Shown here: in pieces, positions 8,804 to 16,877 of the stretch
Layout of the letters: every line of letters starts with the position of its first letter
Position numbering within the stretch: position 1 is the stretch's first letter
NCBI RefSeq assembly: GCF_003413745.1
Contig: NZ_QVID01000001.1
Coordinates: 1,364,001-1,428,000 of the forward strand
DNA: 64,000 nt
Direction: 5' to 3'
From: Marixanthomonas ophiurae
Lineage (GTDB): Bacteria > Bacteroidota > Bacteroidia > Flavobacteriales > Flavobacteriaceae
Translations under genes and position numbers: made by a program
The notes under the pieces: generated by a model
Database searches by the model: none
The model's input: only the letters and a program-made list of their open reading frames with translations
What the model was told of the DNA's origin: nothing

Positions 8804-8937
8804 GGTTTCGATATATTCCGCTGAAAGCGGAACACTCAACCACCTTACTACATAAAAGTTAATTGATATTATTAATTCAAAAGCCAATTCAGAGGTGGTT
8901 GAGTGTTTCACCAAAGGTGAAATGTATCGAAACTACC
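8804..8937. repeat. REP-like units in inverted pair (BIME-like)
   Basis: Unit A (8804-8844) reads GGTTTCGATATATTCC ... AACACTCAACCACC. Unit B (8894-8937) is its inverted relative. Each has its own central hairpin (CCGCTGAAAGCGG in A, TTTCACCAAAGGTGAAA in B), while the outer arms are conserved. Together they form a 134-base inverted structure between two convergent genes, where it may also stop transcription. Confidence 0.75.
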
Positions 8938-8949
8938 GAAAAAAATCGA

Positions 8950-9486
8950 TTACTGCTTCAGCTTACTAAAAAAGTCCCAAACCACAACACCGACACTTAC
9001 GGAGATATTCAACGAATGCTTGGTGCCGTACTGCGGAATTTCAATCACCGCATCACTGGCTGAAACTACTTCTTGCTGTACGCCTTTAACTTCGTTTCCA
9101 AAAACAACAGCGTAGGTCATTTCTTTTTGAAGGGAGAAATCCTCTAACGAAACCGTGAGTTCAGCTTGTTCTATAGAAGCTACAAAAACCCCTTCCTCTT
9201 GCAGTTTTGAAACAACATCTTCGGTGTTCTCGGCATATTCCCACTCTACACTATCGGTAGCTCCCAAAGCGGTTTTTTGAATGTCTTTGTGCGGTGGTTT
9301 TGCAGTGATACCACACAAGTAAATCTTTTTAACTAAAAAAGCATCTGCTGTACGGAAAACCGAACCAATATTATTGAGACTTCGAATATTGTCGAGGATG
9401 ATAATAAGCGGCGTTTTCTCAGCTTCTTTAAATTCGGAAGGTGAAATCCGTTCCAATTCGCTGTTTTTAAGTTTTCGGTTTTGCAT
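8950..9486 (-). CDS. TrmH-family (SpoU) RNA 2'-O-methyltransferase
   Basis: A 178-residue SPOUT methyltransferase, catalytic domain only. Motifs are NIRSLNNIGSVFRTADAF (motif 1, with the Asn and catalytic Arg), VVFGNEVKGV (motif 2, SAM-binding glycine) and IPQYGTKHSLNISVSVGVVVWD (motif 3 of the trefoil knot). This small form without an extra RNA-binding domain is usual in flavobacteria; the target (tRNA or rRNA) cannot be told. I take ATG 9486 (MQNRKLKNSE) as start; the longer frame to 9639 would consume the whole intergenic region before mutS. Divergent from mutS. Confidence 0.85.
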   Translation of the reverse strand: MQNRKLKNSELERISPSEFKEAEKTPLIIILDNIRSLNNIGSVFRTADAFLVKKIYLCGITAKPPHKDIQKTALGATDSVEWEYAENTEDVVSKLQEEGVFVASIEQAELTVSLEDFSLQKEMTYAVVFGNEVKGVQQEVVSASDAVIEIPQYGTKHSLNISVSVGVVVWDFFSKLKQ

Positions 9487-9641
9487 AAGGCTCTTTTTCT
9501 TGTAAAAATAAGAAATATAAAACCTTTTCCGCTTATTCAGATTTTGATTCTTTGTTGATAAAAGCCAATAACTTGTAGGGTTGAATTTTATGGAAACCAA
9601 ACCCGATTTGTTATTTTTACATACTATATTGTTGAACAATT

Positions 9642-12266
9642 ATGGCCAAGAAAGTAACCCCTTTAATGAAACAGTATAATGCAATTAAAGCAAAGCATCC
9701 CGATGCATTGTTGTTGTTTCGGGTGGGCGATTTTTATGAAACCTTTGGGGAAGATGCTGTCCGGGCTGCTAAAATTTTGAATATTACTCTCACGGCTCGA
9801 AATAATGGTGGTGATAATATAGAGTTAGCCGGTTTTCCGCACCATTCATTGAATACGTATTTGCCTAAATTGGTGAAAGCGGGTTGTCGGGTTGCTATTT
9901 GTGATCAATTGGAAGATCCCAAACAAACTAAAACCATCGTAAAACGGGGCGTAACTGAATTAGTAACACCTGGTGTATCGCTAAACGACGATATTTTAGA
10001 GTCTAAAAGCAATAACTTTTTGGCCGCTTTGCATTTTTCTTCAAACGGAAAAAAAGAAATCGGGATTGCCTTCCTGGATGTTTCAACCGGGGAGTTTTTA
10101 ACTTCGGAAGGGAATGTGGAATACATTGATAAACTGCTTCAGAATTTTAACCCTTCTGAAATTCTCTTCAGCAAACAAAAAAGAAAGCAGTTTTCTGAAG
10201 CCTTTGGCGATCAATATCACACTTTTCATTTGGAAGATTGGGTGTTTCAAATAGATTACGCTTCCGAAACGTTGAATAAACACTTCAACACAAAAAACTT
10301 AAAAGGTTTTGGTATTGATCATCTACAAAGCGGAATCATTGCGGCAGGAGCGGCACTGCATTATTTAGATGAAACACGGCACAACAAACTACAGCACATT
10401 ACTAAAATAGCACGTATCGCTGAAGAAGAATACGTGTGGATGGATCGCTTTACCATCCGGAATTTGGAACTGTACCATTCCAATCAGCAAAATGCAGTAA
10501 CATTGCTTGATGTTATTGACAAGACCATTTCGCCTATGGGCGGTCGTATGTTAAAGCGATGGATGGCGCTTCCGCTTAAAAATAGTGAAGCTATAAACCG
10601 GCGTCATGAAGTGGTGAGTTATCTACTCGATAACAAGAAAGTTTTAACTCGAACTCAGCAGCACTTGAAGAAAATGGGCGATTTAGAACGTCTTATTTCA
10701 AAAGTGGCAACGGGTAAGATTAATCCGCGGGAAGTTATTCAGCTTAAAAATTCACTGGAGGCGATTGTTCCTATAAAAGCTGAAGCATTACAGGCCAAAA
10801 ATGAGTCGATGCAAGTAATTGGTGAACAATTAAACGACTGCGAACTGCTTCGGAAAAAAATAAAAGAAACCCTTGTTGAAGAATCACCTGTCAATATTTT
10901 AAAAGGCAGTGCCATTGCTGAAGGGTTTTCAGAAGAACTTGACGAGCTGCGAAAAATTGCAAACGGTGGGAAAGAATATTTAGACGATATGCTGGATCGC
11001 GAAGCCAAACGTACGGGGATCTCATCTTTAAAAATAGCTTCAAACAATGTATTTGGATATTACATTGAAGTACGCAACACGCATAAAGATAAAGTACCCG
11101 AAGAGTGGATACGCAAACAGACCTTAGTAAGTGCCGAACGTTATATTACCGAAGAACTAAAAGAATACGAAGCTAAAATATTAGGCGCCGAAGAGAAAAT
11201 TTTGGTGTTAGAGCAAGAACTCTTTGGTAAATTGGTAGAATGGATGCTACAATTTATTGGTTCAGTACAACAAAACGCTACGTTGATTGCCGAGTTGGAC
11301 TGTTTATGTTCGTTTGCGGCTCATGCTTCAACGCATAATTATACGCGTCCGTTGTTAGATGATAGCTTCGATTTAGATATTAAAGAAGGCCGTCACCCGG
11401 TTATTGAACAGCAACTGCCACCAGACAGTCCGTACATAGCGAACGACGTTTTTCTAGATCGAGAAAATCAACAAATCATCATGATTACTGGTCCCAATAT
11501 GAGTGGTAAGTCGGCTATTTTAAGGCAAACGGCTCTTATTGTCCTCTTAGCTCAAATGGGAAGCTTTGTTCCTGCAAAGGCTGCTAGAATGGGCTGCGTA
11601 GATAAAATTTTTACTAGAGTAGGAGCGAGCGATAATATTTCGATGGGCGAAAGTACGTTTATGGTCGAAATGAATGAGACCGCCAGTATTTTGAATAATA
11701 TTTCAGAAAGAAGCCTAGTGCTTTTAGATGAAATAGGCCGCGGTACCAGCACGTATGACGGTATTTCGATTGCTTGGGCGATTAGTGAATACTTGCACGA
11801 GCATCCTTCTCATGCAAAAACACTTTTTGCTACGCATTATCACGAGTTAAATGAAATGACAGAAACGTTTGATCGGGTTAAAAATTATAATGTTTCAGTA
11901 AAAGAACTAAAAGACAATGTACTTTTTCTTCGGAAATTAGTTCCAGGCGGTTCACATCACAGTTTTGGAATTCACGTAGCAAAGATGGCCGGGATGCCGC
12001 AAGCGGTTATTAATCGGTCCAATAAAATACTGAAACGGTTGGAACGCTCCCATTCTTCAGAAGAATTAACCGAAGAAATGAAGCAACTTTCAAAAGATGA
12101 AATGCAGTTGAGTTTCTTTAAATTGGACGATCCTTTGTTGGAAGAATTACGTGAAGAAATACTAGATATTGATATTGATACACTTACGCCGGTGGAAGCC
12201 CTAATGAAACTCAACGAAATAAAGCGTATGCTACAGCGAAATGCATCGATAAAAATGAAGAAGTAA
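9642..12266 (+). CDS. mutS: DNA mismatch repair protein MutS
   Basis: An 874-residue MutS, the mismatch-recognition ATPase. The N-terminal mismatch-binding domain shows [14 protein letters not shown] (Phe-x-Glu wedge) at residues 27-40, followed by connector, lever and clamp regions. The ATPase domain has Walker A GPNMSGKS near residue 617, the MVEMNET segment, Walker [14 protein letters not shown] and FATHYHEL, then a helix-turn-helix dimerisation region with HVAKMAGMP. Length is normal for MutS1. It begins after the divergent trmH gene and is followed by the tRNA-Gly/Leu operon. Confidence 0.97.
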   Translation: MAKKVTPLMKQYNAIKAKHPDALLLFRVGDFYETFGEDAVRAAKILNITLTARNNGGDNIELAGFPHHSLNTYLPKLVKAGCRVAICDQLEDPKQTKTIVKRGVTELVTPGVSLNDDILESKSNNFLAALHFSSNGKKEIGIAFLDVSTGEFLTSEGNVEYIDKLLQNFNPSEILFSKQKRKQFSEAFGDQYHTFHLEDWVFQIDYASETLNKHFNTKNLKGFGIDHLQSGIIAAGAALHYLDETRHNKLQHITKIARIAEEEYVWMDRFTIRNLELYHSNQQNAVTLLDVIDKTISPMGGRMLKRWMALPLKNSEAINRRHEVVSYLLDNKKVLTRTQQHLKKMGDLERLISKVATGKINPREVIQLKNSLEAIVPIKAEALQAKNESMQVIGEQLNDCELLRKKIKETLVEESPVNILKGSAIAEGFSEELDELRKIANGGKEYLDDMLDREAKRTGISSLKIASNNVFGYYIEVRNTHKDKVPEEWIRKQTLVSAERYITEELKEYEAKILGAEEKILVLEQELFGKLVEWMLQFIGSVQQNATLIAELDCLCSFAAHASTHNYTRPLLDDSFDLDIKEGRHPVIEQQLPPDSPYIANDVFLDRENQQIIMITGPNMSGKSAILRQTALIVLLAQMGSFVPAKAARMGCVDKIFTRVGASDNISMGESTFMVEMNETASILNNISERSLVLLDEIGRGTSTYDGISIAWAISEYLHEHPSHAKTLFATHYHELNEMTETFDRVKNYNVSVKELKDNVLFLRKLVPGGSHHSFGIHVAKMAGMPQAVINRSNKILKRLERSHSSEELTEEMKQLSKDEMQLSFFKLDDPLLEELREEILDIDIDTLTPVEALMKLNEIKRMLQRNASIKMKK

Positions 12267-12294
12267 AAAACTCTATAAATTTTTTAAAAATAGC

Positions 12295-12324
12295 TTTGCT
12301 TTTAGGGTAAAAGTTTTAAATTTG
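12295..12324 (+). promoter_or_regulatory. Promoter of the tRNA-Gly/tRNA-Leu operon
   Basis: TTTG at 12295-12298, an 18-base spacer and an exact TAAATTTG at 12317-12324, followed by G/C-containing sequence. The predicted transcript starts near 12331 and includes a small hairpin (CGCTTA/TAAGCG) before the first tRNA. Confidence 0.65.
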
Positions 12325-12361
12325 CATCCGCTTATATAAGTAAGCGTAGTTCTTTAAAAAC

Positions 12362-12434
12362 GCGAAAATAGCTCAGCTGGTAGAGCGCCACCTTGCCAAG
12401 GTGGAGGTCGCGGGTTCGAATCCCGTTTTTCGCT
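12362..12434 (+). tRNA. tRNA-Gly (anticodon GCC)
   Basis: A 73-base cloverleaf. Acceptor GCGAAAA pairs with TTTTCGC, the D arm is AGCTCAGCTGGTAGAGC, the anticodon stem CCACC/GGTGG encloses TTGCCAA (anticodon GCC), and the T arm GCGGG-TTCGAAT-CCCGT is intact. The discriminator is T and CCA is not encoded, as usual in this phylum. Confidence 0.96.
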
Positions 12435-12477
12435 CAGTATCTTTACTAGTTAAAAAACTAAAAGAAAATATACCAAT

Positions 12478-12563
12478 GCTGAAGTGGTGGAATTGGTAGA
12501 CACGTTGGACTTAAAATCCAATGGACAGAAATGTCCGTACGGGTTCAAGTCCCGTCTTCAGTA
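12478..12563 (+). tRNA. tRNA-Leu (anticodon TAA)
   Basis: An 86-base class II tRNA with a long variable arm (TGGACAGAAATGTCCG hairpin). Acceptor GCTGAAG pairs with CTTCAGT (one G-U), the anticodon stem TTGGA/TCCAA encloses CTTAAAA (anticodon TAA), and the T arm is ACGGG-TTCAAGT-CCCGT. It lies 43 bases after tRNA-Gly, in the same transcription unit. Confidence 0.96.
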
Positions 12564-12564
12564 C

Positions 12565-12596
12565 AAAAGCCTTGTCATTTATGACGAGGCTTTTTT
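12565..12596 (+). terminator. Terminator of the tRNA operon
   Basis: Hairpin AAAGCCTTGTCAT / ATGACGAGGCTTT with a two-base loop and one wobble pair, ending in six T. It starts directly after the tRNA-Leu discriminator base. Confidence 0.85.
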
Positions 12597-12648
12597 GGTT
12601 TTAGTAAATAAGTTTTTGAAATAAAAATTGATGAAGATGAACGTATTC

Positions 12649-13167
12649 TTATAAGTCGTCGCTTAACAACTTCTTAATCTCATTATCCACTTCTTGCTTT
12701 AATTCATCTGAATCTCCACTTTTTTTGCCTGCGATATATGAAATATATACAAGCAAGATTAATATAGGAAGAATAATAGGTAGTGAATACCAAAAATCGA
12801 ATTCATCTATATAATCAATTTTAAAGTTTATTACACCTGAAAGCTGAAACAAGAACATGGTAAAAGGAATTAATATAGCATAGCGCCACCAATTTCTTGA
12901 TGTTAAAAACCAAATACCTGTTAATAAAACAAAAGTAAGTTTTGTCACTAAAGCGTGAAGATAAATTTGAACATTGTCAAATCCACCTGAAGTAATATTA
13001 CCAAAAAAAGTTTCCCATTCTTCAACACCTTTAGGAGCAAATTTGTAGAAATAAAATAAAAAGGGTGTTGCGACCAAAAATATGGTTAGCAACACCCCAT
13101 TAATAAATGTTCTTTTTTTATCCGTTTGGTGGGATTTGATATTCTGATTTGTCGAGTTGCTGCTCAT
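12649..13167 (-). CDS. Hypothetical four-helix membrane protein
   Basis: A 172-residue protein I do not recognise. After a polar N-terminus (about 20 residues) it has four hydrophobic segments (about 23-43, 68-88, 92-112, 125-147) and a charged cytoplasmic-looking tail (DELKQEVDNEIKKLL). The first 50 bases of its frame overlap the 40-codon lipoprotein gene in another frame, so either the two are translationally coupled or the true start is downstream at a non-ATG codon. There is no in-frame Met between residue 1 and the third segment. Confidence 0.55.
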   Translation of the reverse strand: MSSNSTNQNIKSHQTDKKRTFINGVLLTIFLVATPFLFYFYKFAPKGVEEWETFFGNITSGGFDNVQIYLHALVTKLTFVLLTGIWFLTSRNWWRYAILIPFTMFLFQLSGVINFKIDYIDEFDFWYSLPIILPILILLVYISYIAGKKSGDSDELKQEVDNEIKKLLSDDL

Positions 13168-13240
13168 CGGTTCCTAAAGATTCTGGGGTACAACTTGCTG
13201 CAAGCGCAAGGACTGCTAAAATAAACATAAGTTTTTTCAT
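13118..13240 (-). CDS. Small lipoprotein (40 aa), overlapping the next gene
   Basis: An ATG at 13240 opens a 40-codon frame whose product starts MKKLMFILAVLALAASC, a textbook lipoprotein signal with Cys at residue 17. Only 23 residues follow the Cys, mostly polar, ending in IPPNG. It is preceded by a perfect -7 box (13278-13271) about 30 bases upstream. The 3' end overlaps the start of the 172-aa membrane protein gene by 50 bases in a different frame. The signal peptide and promoter argue that it is real. Function unknown. Confidence 0.65.
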   Translation of the reverse strand: MKKLMFILAVLALAASCTPESLGTDEQQLDKSEYQIPPNG

Positions 13241-13270
13241 GATGTATAGTTTTTAAGTTAAATTCTGATA

Positions 13271-13278
13271 CAAACATA
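13271..13278 (-). promoter_or_regulatory. -7 box upstream of the 40-aa lipoprotein gene
   Basis: TATGTTTG on the - strand is an exact TAnnTTTG, 30 bases before the ATG at 13240. A TTTG lies 27 bases further up, longer than the usual spacer, so only the -7 box is convincing. The flanking gap (13241-13534) has no gene that I can see. Confidence 0.45.
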
Positions 13279-13489
13279 CAGGGAAATACTTAAAAATCTA
13301 ATAGTCAAATAAATATATGTTTTTCTTACATTTGTAGGTTAACTATTTCACAAATTATTTAATATCGGTCAAAATTAACTAAATATTCGTTAAAACGCGT
13401 TTTAGAGTAAATTATAAAATTTTATTTAACATATTATTAACTTTTAATTTTTATCAATTTCAATCCTCTTTTGACTGAAATCAATACAA

Positions 13490-13516
13490 AAAGCCCGCTC
13501 AGATGAGCGGGCTTTT
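13490..13516. terminator. Bidirectional terminator
   Basis: Stem AAAGCCCGCTCA/TGAGCGGGCTTT with a 2-3 base loop and T runs on both sides. It lies 19 bases after the stop of the acidic lipoprotein gene on the - strand and would also end any + strand transcript from the 13.3 kb gap. Confidence 0.85.
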
Positions 13517-13534
13517 CCATTAAAAAAAGAAACA

Positions 13535-13804
13535 TTACATATCGTCGTTTCCTTCCATTTCGTCTTCTACTTCTTCAGCAGCATTGTCCATTGCTTCGCC
13601 AGTTTCTTCGGCTGCATTATCCATTGCATCGCCGGTATCTTCAGCAGCTTTTTCCATGGAATCAGCGGCATCATCCATAGAATCTTCCATGTCGTCAGCC
13701 ATTTCCTCCATCTTATCTTCTGCTTTTTCTTCATTTGTTTCTCTACAAGAGTAAACCGATGCAACTAAAGCTAATGCTGCAAATGATAAAAATACTTTTT
13801 TCAT
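13535..13804 (-). CDS. Acidic repeat lipoprotein (89 aa)
   Basis: An 89-residue predicted lipoprotein: signal MKKVFLSFAALALVASVYSC with Cys at residue 20, then a strongly acidic Glu/Asp/Met/Ala segment. Near-identical 11-residue blocks (MDNAAEETGEA, MDNAAEEVEDE, and weaker ones before) give a hendecad rhythm, which predicts a long amphipathic helix or coiled coil on the membrane surface. Similar short acidic lipoproteins occur widely in flavobacteria without known role. An exact -7 box is at 13841-13834 and a strong terminator follows. Divergent from the S24 repressor gene. Confidence 0.75.
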   Translation of the reverse strand: MKKVFLSFAALALVASVYSCRETNEEKAEDKMEEMADDMEDSMDDAADSMEKAAEDTGDAMDNAAEETGEAMDNAAEEVEDEMEGNDDM

Positions 13805-13833
13805 AATGTGTGTGATTAGTGATTAATAATATC

Positions 13834-13841
13834 CAAAAATA
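13834..13841 (-). promoter_or_regulatory. -7 box of the acidic lipoprotein gene
   Basis: TATTTTTG on the - strand matches TAnnTTTG exactly, 30 bases before the ATG at 13804. The upstream sequence is very A/T-rich and shows no clear -33 TTG. Confidence 0.4.
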
Positions 13842-13926
13842 CTTAATTTTTATTTCTATTATAATTCTGAAAAACATTTTGTTGCTATAAATAATATGGT
13901 TTTTGTGGTTTTAATCCAGTTTTATA

Positions 13927-13939
13927 TGGAAATATTCCA
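13927..13939. promoter_or_regulatory. Palindromic operator candidate at the repressor promoter
   Basis: TGGAAATATTCCA is a perfect 13-base inverted repeat 21 bases before the ATG of the S24-type repressor. A related half-site, GGGATAT, follows at 13956-13962, overlapping the start codon. TATCTTCG, a one-mismatch -7 box, lies between them, so a bound repressor would block its own promoter. Autoregulation is inferred. Confidence 0.45.
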
Positions 13940-13960
13940 AAATATATATATCTTCGGGAT

Positions 13961-14731
13961 ATGGAAAAAAGTATATCTATTGAAGCAAAGCGTTTTAAGC
14001 AAGTGCGTGAAGAGCAAAACTACACCCAACACTCTTTTGCAGAGTTACTGCAAATAGGATCCACGACAGCCGATATTGAAAGGGGTAAAACAAAACTGTC
14101 TGGTAAAGCAGTCATGGAATTACTGCATCAATTTAATATTAACCCACTATGGTTGTTTGGTAACAGTTTTAACCAATATCTCGATGTTAATAATGGTAAT
14201 GTAAGTCCGAAGGTGGTATCAATAGATAAACACGAAAAAGAAACCATACTTTTAGTAAACCAAAAAGCTGCAGCTGGATATCCACATAATGTTCAAGATG
14301 TTGGTTGGTACGATACCTTACCGGCATTCAATATTCCATTACCAGAATACCGTAATGCTACATATAGAGGTTTTCAAGTAGAAGGGGATAGTATGTTGCC
14401 TAATATACGACCCAATGAGTGGGTTCTAGGTAAAGCTGTCTCTAATATTTCAGAAGCAAGTGACAGCCGTATCTATATAGTTGTGTTGCACGATTCGGTA
14501 CTGGTGAAAAAACTTCAAAAAATTACCAACGCACCCAACAAGGTTCGTTTAATATCACTTAATCCTGAATACTTACCCATAAATGTAGAAGTGAAAAACA
14601 TACAAGAATTATGGCAAGTAAATAGTAAACTTAGCTTTGGAGTTGATGAACCTTCTGAAACTACTCTTTTTAAACAATTACAACAATCTATGGAAGAGTT
14701 GAAAGGACAGATTAATAACCTGAAACAATAG
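13961..14731 (+). CDS. XRE-S24 (LexA/CI-like) self-cleaving repressor
   Basis: A 256-residue regulator. Residues 10-66 form an XRE helix-turn-helix domain; residues about 98-215 form an S24 protease fold with the catalytic pair Ser144 (GDSM) and Lys183 (VLVKKL) and a candidate cleavage site Ala105-Gly106 (AAAGYP). The C-terminal 30 residues look like a short coiled coil. By analogy with LexA and phage CI, RecA-stimulated self-cleavage would release target promoters after DNA damage; this is inference. No phage genes lie nearby. The nuclease gene starts 53 bases downstream. Confidence 0.82.
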   Translation: MEKSISIEAKRFKQVREEQNYTQHSFAELLQIGSTTADIERGKTKLSGKAVMELLHQFNINPLWLFGNSFNQYLDVNNGNVSPKVVSIDKHEKETILLVNQKAAAGYPHNVQDVGWYDTLPAFNIPLPEYRNATYRGFQVEGDSMLPNIRPNEWVLGKAVSNISEASDSRIYIVVLHDSVLVKKLQKITNAPNKVRLISLNPEYLPINVEVKNIQELWQVNSKLSFGVDEPSETTLFKQLQQSMEELKGQINNLKQ

Positions 14732-14754
14732 GATAATCTTTTAATTAGCGTAGC

Positions 14755-14762
14755 TATCTTTG
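14755..14762 (+). promoter_or_regulatory. -7 box of the nuclease gene
   Basis: TATCTTTG is an exact TAnnTTTG, 22 bases before the ATG at 14785, in the short gap after the repressor gene. No clear -33 TTG is visible. It suggests the nuclease can be transcribed independently of the repressor. Confidence 0.45.
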
Positions 14763-14784
14763 CTTTAAAATTCTCTTTAATAGT

Positions 14785-15600
14785 ATGAACAGAAAACTCC
14801 TCTATCCTTTATTAGTGCTTTTAGTTACAGTAGGTCTTTATTATGCTGAAAAGTATATTGATAAACAAAATGAGTCATATCCTGATATGACTAATGAAAC
14901 ATCTGAAACGTATACGGAGTTTAATGAAGACTATTTACCACAATCCACTTATAATGCTGTTGTGAAACATAAATATTTTACCTTGTCTTATGCTGAACCT
15001 CATGAACAAGCTGAATGGGTAGCGTATGAACTTAGCAAAAATCAGATAGTAAATAACAACTTAAAGCGTCCTTATTTTGTTGAAGATCGTGAAGTGAAAA
15101 CCGGCTCGGCAGATTGGCGTAATTATAAAAATTCTGGATATGATAGAGGGCATCTTATTCCAGCTGCTGATCGTGAATTTTCAGAAAATGCCTATCATGA
15201 AACGTTTTTAACAAGTAATATAAGTCCACAAAACCACGATTTTAATGCTGGTATTTGGAACCGATTGGAGCAGAAAACCCGCTATTGGGCAAAAAAATAT
15301 AACGGTATTTATGTAGTAACTGGGGGTGTTTTAAAAGATGGACTGCGAACCATTGGTGACGAAAATGTCTCGGTGCCTGAGGCTTTCTATAAAATTTTAG
15401 TTGATGTTTCAGAAGAGAAACATAAAGCAATTGCTTTTTTAATCCCTAATAAGGCAACAAGTGATTCTTTTTATAAATATGTAGTTTCCATAGATGAAGT
15501 TGAGGTAGAAACAGGAATTGATTTCTTTCCAAAATTACCTGATTCAATAGAGAATAGGTTAGAAGCTATTTCAAGTGCAAAAGATTGGGAGAAACGGTAA
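14785..15600 (+). CDS. DNA/RNA non-specific endonuclease (NUC1 family)
   Basis: A 271-residue exported or membrane-anchored nuclease of the beta-beta-alpha-Me family. Residues 4-20 are a hydrophobic signal/anchor. The catalytic motif DRGHL (120-124, His123 as general base) is followed by the metal-binding region TSNISPQNHDFNAGIWNRLE (143-162), as in Serratia nuclease. A likely role is degradation of extracellular or incoming nucleic acid, for defence or phosphate/nucleotide scavenging. It lies directly behind the S24 repressor but has its own -7 box. Confidence 0.87.
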   Translation: MNRKLLYPLLVLLVTVGLYYAEKYIDKQNESYPDMTNETSETYTEFNEDYLPQSTYNAVVKHKYFTLSYAEPHEQAEWVAYELSKNQIVNNNLKRPYFVEDREVKTGSADWRNYKNSGYDRGHLIPAADREFSENAYHETFLTSNISPQNHDFNAGIWNRLEQKTRYWAKKYNGIYVVTGGVLKDGLRTIGDENVSVPEAFYKILVDVSEEKHKAIAFLIPNKATSDSFYKYVVSIDEVEVETGIDFFPKLPDSIENRLEAISSAKDWEKR

Positions 15601-15617
15601 TTATTTTTAAAAAAAAA

Positions 15618-16877
15618 CTAAATTCCGTAGTACGAATTTGCGCCATCAAGTCTTATAAAAATAAATAAAAGAATAGTAAAGCCCCATAACCCAGATCCTC
15701 CGTAACTAAAAAAGGGCAACGGGATTCCTACGGTTGGGAATAAGCCTGTAACCATTCCTACATTTACAAAAAAGTGAAAAAACAAAATAGCGGCAACGCT
15801 GTATCCATACACTCGGCTAAATGGGTTTTTTTGGCGTTCGGCTAAAAACAAAATTCGAACAATTAATCCAACGAAAAGTAAAATAACCACTATACTACCC
15901 AAAAAACCCCATTCTTCACCAACGGTGCTAAAAATGTAGTCTGTATGTTGTTCGGGTACAAACTTTCCTTTGGTCTGTGTACCTTCTGTCCAACCTTTAC
16001 CAAGCCATCTACCACTACCGATAGCAATTTCACTTTGGTTGGTATTATAACCTATTCCTTTAGAGTCGATTTCCTTTCCTAATACAATATTAAAGCGGTC
16101 CCTATGGCGTTGTTCAAAAATATTGTTGAAAATGTAGCTTACCGAAAAAGAAAAGCCAATACACGCAATGACAATTACAACATACTTAAATAGATTAGGG
16201 CGTTTTTTTCTTTTTCTGAAAAACAAAAATCCGGCAATCAGTACTACGGCTAAAATTACCCAAAATATACCAAAAGCCAATGTTGAAACAAACAAAGCGG
16301 CTGCAAAAAAGCCTAATAAAAGATATACAAAATGCAACCCTTCCCTATACAAAGGGAAAACAAAGGCCGCATAAATGAGGGCGCTTCCAGGGTCGGGCTG
16401 TGGAATGATAAAAATGGCTGGTAATGCAATAATTAAAAATGCCTTAAGCTGACCTTTAAATTGATGCATGTCCGTTTGTATATCGGTCAAGTACTTAGAT
16501 AAAGCCAGTGCCGTAGCAGCTTTTGCAAATTCACTAGGTTGAAGGCTTATGCCTCCAAATGAATACCACGAGGTGGCTCCAGAAATTGTTTTCCCAAATA
16601 TAAAGAGCCCTAATAACGATAGCAAAGAGACTAAATAAATAACACTGGAAAAGCGTTCGTAAAATTTTGCTTCTATTGCTAGAATAAAAATGATAAGGAT
16701 AACACTTAAAAATATCCAAAGCAGTTGTTTGGTATAAATTTGATTAAAATCCCAAAACGTTTTTGCACTATCATCCAGTGAGGCTGAGTAAATGTTCATC
16801 CAACCAATGGCAACCAATGCGAAATAAAAAAATATAGTGAGCCAGTCTAACTTTACGAGTCCTTTGCCTACCGCCAT
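15618..16877 (-). CDS. rodA: Rod shape-determining glycosyltransferase RodA
   Basis: A 419-residue SEDS-family peptidoglycan polymerase with about ten membrane segments. Family hallmarks are SWYSFGGISLQPSEFAKAATALAL, the WLGKGWTEGTQTKGKFVPEQHTDYIFSTVGEEWGF loop and the closing FPTVGIPLPFFSYGGSGLWG. It is the last gene of the operon mreB-mreC-mreD-mrdA-rodA; its ATG overlaps the mrdA stop in TAATG, so translation is coupled. It works with PBP2 in cell-wall elongation. Confidence 0.96.
   Translation of the reverse strand: MAVGKGLVKLDWLTIFFYFALVAIGWMNIYSASLDDSAKTFWDFNQIYTKQLLWIFLSVILIIFILAIEAKFYERFSSVIYLVSLLSLLGLFIFGKTISGATSWYSFGGISLQPSEFAKAATALALSKYLTDIQTDMHQFKGQLKAFLIIALPAIFIIPQPDPGSALIYAAFVFPLYREGLHFVYLLLGFFAAALFVSTLAFGIFWVILAVVLIAGFLFFRKRKKRPNLFKYVVIVIACIGFSFSVSYIFNNIFEQRHRDRFNIVLGKEIDSKGIGYNTNQSEIAIGSGRWLGKGWTEGTQTKGKFVPEQHTDYIFSTVGEEWGFLGSIVVILLFVGLIVRILFLAERQKNPFSRVYGYSVAAILFFHFFVNVGMVTGLFPTVGIPLPFFSYGGSGLWGFTILLFIFIRLDGANSYYGI

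Noticed and set aside
8863-9063. 66-codon + strand frame through the REP-like pair
   Set aside because: It spans the palindromic repeat and the antisense end of the trmH gene; no coding features.
13567-13764. 65-codon frame inside the acidic lipoprotein gene
   Set aside because: It is a +1 shadow produced by the repetitive DNA, giving a Met/Trp/Lys-rich repeat with no start signal of its own.
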